Origin: an uncultured Mycoplasmatota bacterium
GTDB lineage: Bacteria > Bacillota_I > Bacilli_A > RF39 > UBA660
Assembly: GCA_947384645.1 (NCBI GenBank)
Contig: CANDHX010000018.1
Span: forward strand, 1-13,302
DNA: 13,302 nt
Reading direction: 5' to 3'
The number at the start of each line of letters is the position of its first letter. Positions within the stretch are counted from its first letter, which is position 1. The notes below the pieces were generated by a model. That model saw only the letters and a program-made list of their open reading frames with translations. It was not told where the DNA came from and ran no database searches. Position numbers and translations under genes: made by a program. Of this stretch, positions 7,826 through 13,302 are shown in pieces.

Positions 7826-7850
7826 AAAGACCATTGTTAATGGTCTTTTT
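7826..7850. promoter_or_regulatory. Candidate operator O2 (10-bp inverted repeat), possibly also a hairpin
   Basis: The arms AAAGACCATT and AATGGTCTTT are perfectly complementary around GTT. The core shares the ACCATT(A/G)TT(G/A)ATGGT pattern with O1, and the centres are 47 bp apart. It sits just upstream of the regulator gene, next to weak promoter boxes TTCAAA (7849-7854) and GATAAT (7872-7877). Five Ts after the plus-strand arm mean a transcriptional terminator cannot be excluded, but no upstream plus-strand gene would use it. Confidence 0.5.
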
Positions 7851-7884
7851 CAAATATTTAAACTTCTTAATGATAATATCACAT

Positions 7885-7890
7885 GGAGGT
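7885..7890 (+). promoter_or_regulatory. Ribosome binding site fixing the regulator start
   Basis: GGAGGT lies 9 nt before the ATG at 7900. This is a near-perfect site, and it rules out the upstream ATG at 7834, which falls inside the palindrome O2. Confidence 0.85.
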
Positions 7891-7899
7891 ATAATAATT

Positions 7900-8112
7900 A
7901 TGGAATTTAAAGCAAATGATTACGATGCAAATGAGATATTAAAATTTATAAGACAATCTACAGGCAAAACTCAAGACACATTTAGCAAGGAAATCGGAAA
8001 ATCAAAAAATTGGGTTAAAAATAATGAACAAGGCATAAACAGATACTTTTTTGATGACCTTTTAAAAATTGCTAAAAAATACAAAATAGAAATTATTATT
8101 CGAAAAAAGTAA
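7900..8112 (+). CDS. Small XRE-type helix-turn-helix regulator
   Basis: This 70-aa protein starts MEFKANDYDANEILKFIRQS. The central part, about residues 20-55, has the shape of a Cro/C1 HTH: TQDTFSKEIGKSKNWVKNNE followed by a hydrophobic helix with LLKIAKKY. There is no second domain, so it would be a minimal DNA-binding protein, probably a dimer. It is the only convincing plus-strand gene, divergent from the surface-protein gene and convergent with rny, with two related palindromes in the 147-bp divergent space. I infer autoregulation and control of the surface gene. Its base usage resembles the surface gene rather than the housekeeping genes. An orphan antitoxin-type HTH is an alternative, but no toxin gene is adjacent. 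Confidence 0.8.
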   Translation: MEFKANDYDANEILKFIRQSTGKTQDTFSKEIGKSKNWVKNNEQGINRYFFDDLLKIAKKYKIEIIIRKK

Positions 8113-8141
8113 AAAAGTTTTTCAAATATTAATGTTTTTAA

Positions 8142-8166
8142 TAAAAAGGAAGCTATTTAGCTTCCT
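8142..8166 (-). terminator. Rho-independent terminator of rny, built over its last codons
   Basis: On the minus strand AGGAAGCTA pairs with TAGCTTCCT around AA, and the stem is followed by TTTTTATT. The 5' arm encodes the final residues of RNase Y (E, A, K), and the TAG stop lies in the other arm. It separates rny from the convergent regulator gene. The plus-strand side lacks a T-run, so it probably works in one direction only. Confidence 0.82.
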
Positions 8167-9706
8167 CTTGTGCTCTCGTTTCTCTTATAACGGTTATTTT
8201 AATCGTACCAGGATATTGCATTTCTTCTTCGATTTTGCCTTTTAAATCACGAGCGATTTTAAAGCTATTTAAATCGTCTATGACGTCTGGTTTAACCATG
8301 ACACGAAGCTCACGACCTGCTTGAAGGGCATAAGACTTTTCTACGCCTTCAAAAGAATTTCCGATAGCTTCTAGTTGTTCTAACCTTTGAATGTAGTTTT
8401 CAAACGAGTCGTTTCTAGCTCCCGGTCTTGCAGCACTCAAAGTATCGGCGATTTGCACTAACCACGAAATAACGCTCGTAGGCTCTGCATCTCCATGATG
8501 TGACATGATAGCATTCAACACGGCCTCTTCCTCGTGGAATTTCTTTGCGATATTCGCTCCTATTTCGACGTGACTTCCTTCGATTTCGAAATCGATAGAT
8601 TTACCTATATCGTGTAAAAGACCAGCTCGCTTAGCGATATTTACATTCTCGTTTAATTCGCTTGCCATTAGAGCACATAACCTTGCTACTTCGATAGAAT
8701 GAGTTAGTGCATTTTGGCCATAGCTCGTCCTAAAATGTAATTTACCTATTAATGTGACGAGTTCTGGATCTATTCTAGTAAGTCCCAATTCTTGAATAGT
8801 TTCATTTCCTATTTCGAGCACTCTAGCGTTCATATCCTTGCATACTTTATCGTACACTTCTTCTATGCGGGCTGGATGAATTCTGCCATCCTTGATTAAT
8901 GTCTCGATTGTAATGCGAGCGATTTCCCTTCTAAATGGATCGAATGAAGAAATCACTATCGCTTCTGGCGTATCATCGATTATCAAATCGACTCCTGTTA
9001 CAGCTTCAATCGTTCTAATATTCCTTCCTTCTCTACCTATTAGACGACCCTTCATATCGTCGCTTGGAAGAGTAATCGTCGAAACTGTCTGCTCGGTAGC
9101 GACATCGTTAGAATATTTTTGCATCGATTCTACTAAGATGTTTTTAGCCTTTTTATCGGCTTCCAATTTAGCGTTTTGTTCTCTTTCTCTTATCATGTCA
9201 GATATCTCTTTGGACATAGATGACTCGACTCGCTCTAAAATGAGTTCACGAGCTTTTTCTTTAGAAAACTTAGAAATACTCTCTAATTTTTCCATTTCAC
9301 TTTTAAGCATTTCATCCATTTTTGCTTCTTTTTCTTGGATTTTGCTTTGCATTAAAGTTAAATTGTTGTTTTTTTCTTCTAAAGCATTATCTCTTTTTTG
9401 AAGAAGTTCTTCTCTTTTATCTAAAGACTTTTCTCTATCTAAAAGTCGATTTTCACTTTGGAGTAAATCACTTTTCTTTTCTTTGATTTCCCTATCAGCT
9501 TCCAACTTTAATTTATGAGATTCTTCTTTTAATTCTAAAAGAGTATCTCTTCTGTGCTTATCGGCTTCCCTTTTGGCATCCTGAATGATTTTTTCAGCTT
9601 TTTTGCCTGCACCAAAACCGGTTATCGTGATAATTATAAATGCGATAACTATACCGATTATCAACCCAATAATGAGAAACAATATGGAGCTTGTTGTAAT
9701 TTCCAT
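8153..9706 (-). CDS. rny: Ribonuclease Y
   Basis: RNase Y is the membrane-bound endoribonuclease that starts decay and processing of many mRNAs in Firmicutes. The 517-aa product has one N-terminal membrane segment (about residues 6-30), a long charged coiled coil (about 35-200), a KH RNA-binding domain with GRLIGREGRNIR (about 220-231), and a catalytic HD domain with the metal-binding HD in LLHDIGK (His365-Asp366), followed by SHHGD. Length matches Bacillus RNase Y, and no key residue is missing. Two starts are possible. GTG at 9718 adds four residues but lacks a ribosome site. ATG at 9706 has AAGGA only 4 nt upstream, a short spacing; I prefer ATG with modest certainty. It has its own promoter and terminator. 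Confidence 0.96.
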   Translation of the reverse strand: MEITTSSILFLIIGLIIGIVIAFIIITITGFGAGKKAEKIIQDAKREADKHRRDTLLELKEESHKLKLEADREIKEKKSDLLQSENRLLDREKSLDKREELLQKRDNALEEKNNNLTLMQSKIQEKEAKMDEMLKSEMEKLESISKFSKEKARELILERVESSMSKEISDMIREREQNAKLEADKKAKNILVESMQKYSNDVATEQTVSTITLPSDDMKGRLIGREGRNIRTIEAVTGVDLIIDDTPEAIVISSFDPFRREIARITIETLIKDGRIHPARIEEVYDKVCKDMNARVLEIGNETIQELGLTRIDPELVTLIGKLHFRTSYGQNALTHSIEVARLCALMASELNENVNIAKRAGLLHDIGKSIDFEIEGSHVEIGANIAKKFHEEEAVLNAIMSHHGDAEPTSVISWLVQIADTLSAARPGARNDSFENYIQRLEQLEAIGNSFEGVEKSYALQAGRELRVMVKPDVIDDLNSFKIARDLKGKIEEEMQYPGTIKITVIRETRAQEEAK

Positions 9707-9758
9707 ATTTTCCTTCACTTTCTATTTTCGTAAAAATTGATTAAATCTCTACAACTCA

Positions 9759-9787
9759 ATTATAATTTATTTTTAAGTATAAATCAA
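9759..9787 (-). promoter_or_regulatory. Promoter of rny
   Basis: A perfect TATAAT (minus strand, 9764-9759) lies 17 bp from TTGATT (9787-9782), which matches the -35 box at four of six positions. The start would be near 9752, giving a leader of about 46 nt. The gap after the HipA-like gene shows no hairpin terminator, so some read-through into rny is possible. Confidence 0.75.
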
Positions 9788-9843
9788 GACTAGAAATGTT
9801 GTCTATATTATGCGTACTAGAGAATTTTTTTGGTATAAAATTT

Positions 9844-11322
9844 TTACTTCATTTTCTTGCTTCCGCTAGAAAAATCGACTTCGTAATCCGTAATTCTATC
9901 GTTTTTAACCAAAAAATCTATTGCTCTTTCTATTGGATTATCGCTCATCTTCTTGTTATTTAGCATGAACATTTTTAAAACAGCACATCTTTTCATTCTA
10001 GGGTCATAATCGGAAACTTTTATAAAAATAGTAGCATCCTTTTTTTTATAAAATTCGTTCAACTTTTTGAGTTCTTCTAATTCTTTAGATGTTATATAAG
10101 CTGGTATAGCGATGAAAACTTCTAGTTCACCTCTTTGGACATATGAACATAATATGAAGTCCTCACCTTCTTTAAAAGTTTTTTCTAAATCGTCTATGAC
10201 GTCTTCGCTTGCTAAGTCGCTTTCCTCTCCGAGATTATATAATTTCCTTAGAACTAATAGCATAATCTCTTGATGATAATGTATATAATCGTGCTCTGGT
10301 AGTGCGTGAATAATAGAAGACGGAGTGATAAGCGATATAGCAATCGCTTCTCCAAAAGCATCAGCTTTTCTTTTTAAGAAAGGCCAAATCTCTTGTACCG
10401 TTTTTCCTTCGATTAATTTGCAAGAAGGCAAAATGTCTAAAGATTCTATTAAATGGTCGAAAATTTTTAGAAATCTTTCTCGATATTCTTCTTTTCTAAA
10501 ATCTGCAATTGGAGTGCCAATTTTCTTTTCTATCCGATTAAACATCACATCGAGATTTTCTTGAGAAATCGTCCAAAGACTGTCCCTTAATAGATTGGGA
10601 TATTGTATATCGAAGTCTTCTAGGATTTCTTGTTCGTTAATCTCGATGCTTGATTGCTCTTTTACGCTTAGAGCAAAGTTAGCTAGACAGGGATGAGAAC
10701 ACGTAAACATCTCATTGTCAAAATTTGGTACTAAATCGAAGTCGCCATTATCGCTTTCGACAATCTGCCAATTTCTATAGTGTCTGTCGGTCTGGTAGGT
10801 AAGAATATCTACTAATAACATGCTAACGAGTTTTTTCATGACTATTTTTATACAATCGTTAAAATTCGCATTGCTTCCATAACGAGATTTTAAAGCAATA
10901 TATATGTTTTCTATAGAATTATATTTTAATCGATTATCTTGCACTTCACTTATTAATCCTGCTGCTTCTAAAATCTCTTTGCCGTCGATATACTTGCAAT
11001 TCTTTTGCCTATAGTCTTTTGAAATGAGTCCTTTATAGTTGCCGACCCTAGCTAAATCACATTCGATAAAATCGATTTTTAGACATCTACAGATTTCTTC
11101 ATATAATAGTTCGTTAAAAAGACGGTGAACATGTGTATGTTTAAAATAGTAGTATTCACCTTTATAATAAAATCGAAAAACTAACTTTTCGTCGATTAAC
11201 TTCACAATAGCTACGTCGCTTTCTCTAGCGAGAAATTTAGGTAATCTCACATTATCAAAAGTTATATCTTTTGGCATAGCAAAAACGTCATCTAATACGA
11301 TAAATCCCTCTTCTCTTTGCAC
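9844..11322 (-). CDS. Stand-alone HipA-like kinase-fold protein
   Basis: The N-terminal two thirds resembles the HipA/CtkA-type serine/threonine kinase fold. Candidate catalytic residues are D179 and N184 in DRHYRNW (compare DxHxxN of HipA) and the metal-binding D202 in NFDNE, with a possible ATP-binding lysine at K61. The HipA N-terminal domain is missing and no HipB-like antitoxin lies beside it, so this is not a typical hipBA pair. The region after about residue 300 is unassigned. The 492-aa frame opens with GTG directly after an in-frame TAA and has no ribosome site; the first in-frame ATG, residue 16 at 11277, also lacks one. The start is therefore uncertain. Base usage is like the housekeeping genes. 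The substrate is unknown; the kinase assignment rests on motifs alone. Confidence 0.72.
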   Translation of the reverse strand: MQREEGFIVLDDVFAMPKDITFDNVRLPKFLARESDVAIVKLIDEKLVFRFYYKGEYYYFKHTHVHRLFNELLYEEICRCLKIDFIECDLARVGNYKGLISKDYRQKNCKYIDGKEILEAAGLISEVQDNRLKYNSIENIYIALKSRYGSNANFNDCIKIVMKKLVSMLLVDILTYQTDRHYRNWQIVESDNGDFDLVPNFDNEMFTCSHPCLANFALSVKEQSSIEINEQEILEDFDIQYPNLLRDSLWTISQENLDVMFNRIEKKIGTPIADFRKEEYRERFLKIFDHLIESLDILPSCKLIEGKTVQEIWPFLKRKADAFGEAIAISLITPSSIIHALPEHDYIHYHQEIMLLVLRKLYNLGEESDLASEDVIDDLEKTFKEGEDFILCSYVQRGELEVFIAIPAYITSKELEELKKLNEFYKKKDATIFIKVSDYDPRMKRCAVLKMFMLNNKKMSDNPIERAIDFLVKNDRITDYEVDFSSGSKKMK

Positions 11323-11324
11323 TT

Positions 11325-11346
11325 AAAAACCCCATTTCTAGTGGGG
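11325..11346 (-). terminator. Rho-independent terminator of yebC
   Basis: On the minus strand CCCCA and TGGGG pair around CTAGAAA, and the stem is followed by five Ts. It lies 45 bp after the yebC stop and ends two bases before the GTG of the HipA-like gene. The stem is short but nearly all GC. It overlaps the predicted transcription start of the next gene. Confidence 0.68.
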
Positions 11347-11349
11347 CTT

Positions 11350-11378
11350 ATATTAACACTAAATCGATGTGCTGTCAA
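11350..11378 (-). promoter_or_regulatory. Promoter of the HipA-like gene
   Basis: A perfect -35 box, TTGACA (minus strand, 11378-11373), is followed 17 bp later by TAATAT (11355-11350), which matches -10 at four of six positions. The predicted start near 11343 lies inside the 5' arm of the yebC terminator. It sits between the yebC stop and that terminator. Confidence 0.65.
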
Positions 11379-11390
11379 TTTATTATGACT

Positions 11391-12110
11391 TTAATCCATA
11401 ATTACATTAGTATATATCTCTGTAACATCTTCGACGTCGTCTAACATTTTATAAAGTTTATTAAATATTTCTAAATCTTCTCCTTCTAAAGTGATTTTCT
11501 CTTTAGGATACATACCGATTTCATCTATTTCGAGTTCGACATCGGGAAAGTTTGCTTCGATGACGTCTTTAACTTTTGATGCATCCTTTGCATCGGCTGA
11601 GACGACTAATAATCCATCTTCATTTTCCAAATCGTGAATTTCTATTCCCGCATCCAAAAGCTTTTCAAAGAGTTCTTCTTCTTTATCACTTTTGATACCT
11701 ATTATGGCTAAATGGTCGTAGTTATATGTGACCGAATTTGTTACACCTAAACTCTTATGGACTTTATTGAAAGCTGCTCTTACTTCTCCGACTGTTCTAT
11801 TTACATTATCGGTAAGCGTCTTAATTACTAGAGTACTAGCACCAGGTCCAAATCCTTCATAAACGACTTCTTTATAATCTTCTTGCCCAGCGCCCTTTGC
11901 TTTGGCAATAGCTCGGTCGATTATGTCATTTGGAACTTGTTGCTTTTTGGCTTTAGCGACAATTCGTTTTAATTCGACATTTCCTTCTAATTCGACCCCG
12001 CCTCTTTTACATGCGAGATATATCTCTTTAGCAAAAGTGGTATATACTTTTCCTCTTGCTGCCCCGTTTTTTTGAATACTAGCTTTTCTTACTTCAAATG
12101 CTCTACCCAT
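11391..12110 (-). CDS. yebC: YebC/PmpR-family protein (YeeN-like branch)
   Basis: The 239-aa protein matches the YebC/PmpR/TACO1 family along its length. It begins MGRAFEVRKASIQKNGAARG and has the family signatures YEGFGPG (84-90) and TDNVNRT (100-106). The opening is closer to E. coli YeeN and Bacillus YeeI than to canonical YebC. Family members were first described as transcription regulators; more recent work links them to relief of ribosome stalling, especially at proline stretches, as mitochondrial TACO1 does for COX1. Which role applies here is not visible in the sequence. The start is firm: AGGAAGG lies 5 nt before the ATG. It has its own strong promoter and is followed by a terminator, so it is probably a single-gene unit. 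Confidence 0.95.
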   Translation of the reverse strand: MGRAFEVRKASIQKNGAARGKVYTTFAKEIYLACKRGGVELEGNVELKRIVAKAKKQQVPNDIIDRAIAKAKGAGQEDYKEVVYEGFGPGASTLVIKTLTDNVNRTVGEVRAAFNKVHKSLGVTNSVTYNYDHLAIIGIKSDKEEELFEKLLDAGIEIHDLENEDGLLVVSADAKDASKVKDVIEANFPDVELEIDEIGMYPKEKITLEGEDLEIFNKLYKMLDDVEDVTEIYTNVIMD

Positions 12111-12139
12111 ATAAACCTTCCTTTTTTTAATTCCATATA

Positions 12140-12168
12140 ATTATATAATCATTAATCCCATTTTACAA
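12140..12168 (-). promoter_or_regulatory. Promoter of yebC
   Basis: TATAAT (minus strand, 12145-12140) is perfect and lies exactly 17 bp from TTGTAA (12168-12163), a four-of-six -35 match. Transcription would begin near 12133, giving a leader of about 23 nt. Confidence 0.75.
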
Positions 12169-12183
12169 GTACTTATTCTAAAT

Positions 12184-12204
12184 AAAAAAGGACTTATAAT
12201 CCTT
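12184..12204 (-). terminator. Weak terminator after the 326-aa gene
   Basis: On the minus strand AAGGA and TCCTT, around seven bases, form a 5-bp stem followed by a run of Ts. It overlaps the last codons and the stop of the upstream gene. The stem is short, so termination may be partial. Confidence 0.4.
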
Positions 12205-13174
12205 GGATATTTAAAGACCTATTTACTATTTCTCTATCTAAGACTAAATATTCTGAAGTTTTAATAGGGCTTTTAAAAATATATTTACTGGCAATATATA
12301 TTATAGTAGCTTGTGGACTTTTGCTATTTAAAACTGAGCGCTCCTTATCGGATAAACAATATTTAAAAATAAATGCAGCCTCGGCTCTTAAGTCTATGTT
12401 TTTAAAAGCTTTATTCGTATATTCTTTATAATCTTTTGGACCATAGTCTTTATCGACATAACCGATCTTGACTTTGAACTCTCCCAATGGAAGTGCTAGA
12501 TATTCTATCAAAATTTTTATGATTTTTCTTATGTAGTCCTCGGAGATACCTAGTTCTCTTGAGACATTGCTAATAGACCCTGCCGTATGACCATATAATC
12601 CTAGATATTTTACCATTATCAACCTCGACGCCGTATTTAAAAGTGCCAACTTTTCAAATAACTGATAACCATTTTCTTCATCGGCCTCAAAGATTTGGGC
12701 TTTCGAAGTTCCAATTCTCCTAGCTGTTTCCAAATCTATATATTGTGTTATATATAAAAATCTACTGTACTGCATTTTACTTTGAGAAATTTTTTTGATA
12801 AATGAATCGAATGGAAGAAAAAAGCTTTCTTCGATATCGCTGAACAAATCGCTTCGTTTATCAACTTTTACCACTTTTTCTTGAACCATATTTTTAAAAG
12901 TAGTCTTATTGGCATTTGATAAAATGTATAGTTTATGACCGAATGCTGGGTCGTTTAAATAAATGGCTGCTTTCGGATATCTTCTAAAATAAGTGCTTGC
13001 AAACTTAGGAAAAGGTAATTTGACTAAAGCGACTAAAGGTGTAAAAATACCATTTCTCAAATCTTTTAAAATTCTCAATCTTTCGTCTTTACTTAATATA
13101 GCACACTTTTCATTCCATTCTGGTATTCCATATAATCTAAACATATAAAGTGCATTTTTATTTTCGCTTAACAT
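12194..13174 (-). CDS. Hypothetical 326-aa protein with a helix-turn-helix-like segment
   Basis: I do not recognise this family. The protein has no signal peptide or membrane segment and is probably cytoplasmic. Residues about 188-226 (KYLGLYGHTAGSISNVSREL, then GISEDYIRKIIKIL) resemble a sigma-70 region 4-type HTH: a conserved Gly-Leu turn, then a helix, turn and recognition helix. Near the C-terminus, LSDKERSVLNSKSP then ATIIYIASKYIFKSPIKTSE is helical, with a faint likeness to cyclin/TFIIB-type repeats. The N-terminal half shows no motif. The start is well set by GGAGG, 9 nt before the ATG. It overlaps the preceding gene by 7 bp, so the two are probably coupled. DNA binding is an inference. 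Confidence 0.78.
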   Translation of the reverse strand: MLSENKNALYMFRLYGIPEWNEKCAILSKDERLRILKDLRNGIFTPLVALVKLPFPKFASTYFRRYPKAAIYLNDPAFGHKLYILSNANKTTFKNMVQEKVVKVDKRSDLFSDIEESFFLPFDSFIKKISQSKMQYSRFLYITQYIDLETARRIGTSKAQIFEADEENGYQLFEKLALLNTASRLIMVKYLGLYGHTAGSISNVSRELGISEDYIRKIIKILIEYLALPLGEFKVKIGYVDKDYGPKDYKEYTNKAFKNIDLRAEAAFIFKYCLSDKERSVLNSKSPQATIIYIASKYIFKSPIKTSEYLVLDREIVNRSLNIQGL

Positions 13175-13302
13175 AAACTCGTTCCTCCATTTGCCCCAAA
13201 GTTATCGACAAATTCGACCATTTTTTGAACTTGACTACTATCCGCTACTAAACATTCCATAGTCTTTTTTGCATCCATAAACATATATTTGTAAGCTATA
13301 TA
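13168..13302 (-). CDS. Hypothetical protein, C-terminal 44 residues (cut by window edge)
   Basis: The minus strand is open from the right edge to a TAA at 13170-13168. The visible end includes AKKTMECLVADSSQVQKMVE and finishes GANGGTSLC. An in-frame ATG occurs at residue 7, but the frame is open beyond it to the edge, so the true start is probably outside. The last 7 bp overlap the ATG of the next gene, and its ribosome site GGAGG lies inside this gene. This overlap, and base usage like the housekeeping genes, support it as real. The function cannot be told from this fragment. Confidence 0.6.
   Translation of the reverse strand, partial: YIAYKYMFMDAKKTMECLVADSSQVQKMVEFVDNFGANGGTSLC

Noticed and set aside
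7834..7899. Upstream ATG adding 22 residues to the XRE regulator
   Set aside because: It begins inside palindrome O2 and has no ribosome site; GGAGGT at 7885-7890 clearly serves the ATG at 7900.
5381..8166. Attachment sites or flanking direct repeats of a mobile element around the island
   Set aside because: Both ends have A-runs followed by GAAGC, but these belong to two different terminator hairpins and the shared stretch is too short to call a repeat.
8892..9401. 169-aa plus-strand open frame opposite rny
   Set aside because: It lies wholly inside the well-conserved RNase Y gene, lacks a ribosome site and has a low-complexity Ser/Leu/Ile composition typical of an antisense shadow.
9844..11322. 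A hipBA toxin-antitoxin module with the regulator at 7900-8112
   Set aside because: The two genes are over 1.7 kb apart, on opposite strands, separated by rny and different in composition.

Overview
The window looks like chromosomal DNA from a low-GC Bacilli-type Firmicute, possibly one of the uncultured gut lineages close to the Mollicutes. The evidence is a Bacillus-style set of housekeeping genes (MiaB, the primosome proteins DnaB and DnaI, RNase Y, a YebC-family protein), Shine-Dalgarno sites of the AGGAGG type, and sigma-A-like promoters. TGA acts as a stop (miaB and dnaB both end in it), so this is the standard bacterial code and not the Mycoplasma code. Nearly everything lies on the minus strand; the only convincing plus-strand gene is a small HTH regulator. 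I see no rRNA, tRNA, CRISPR array or transposase.

Reading from the right edge in the direction of transcription: a gene fragment (13302-13168) overlaps by 7 bp an unidentified 326-aa protein with an HTH-like stretch (13174-12194). Next comes yebC with its own promoter (12110-11391), then a stand-alone HipA-like kinase-fold protein (11322-9844). Its promoter and yebC's terminator are interlocked. RNase Y follows (9706-8153), ending in a terminator built over its last codons.

From about 8.14 to 5.38 kb lies an island of different base composition, poor in CpG. It holds a 70-aa XRE-type regulator (plus strand) and a divergent, long surface-protein gene (minus strand). Two related palindromes sit between them and are good operator candidates. 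The surface protein would have an N-terminal membrane anchor or signal, a TasA/camelysin-like N-terminal domain, about six Listeria-Bacteroides (InlB B-type) repeats and a C-terminal Hint (intein/hedgehog-like) autoprocessing domain. In this sequence it is broken by a premature TAA and two single-base frameshifts. Both frameshifts lie in A-runs. The second hides the last part of the Hint domain in another frame.

Beyond the island is the operon dnaB-dnaI-WG-repeat membrane protein (5319-1684), which loads the replicative helicase and carries a surface protein of unknown role. Last are miaB (1605-238), which modifies A37 of certain tRNAs, and the start of a translationally coupled membrane-protein gene that runs off the left edge (241-1). 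The most interesting observations are the disrupted Hint protein with its hidden C-terminus, the operator pair in front of it, and the promoter/terminator overlap at the HipA-like gene.
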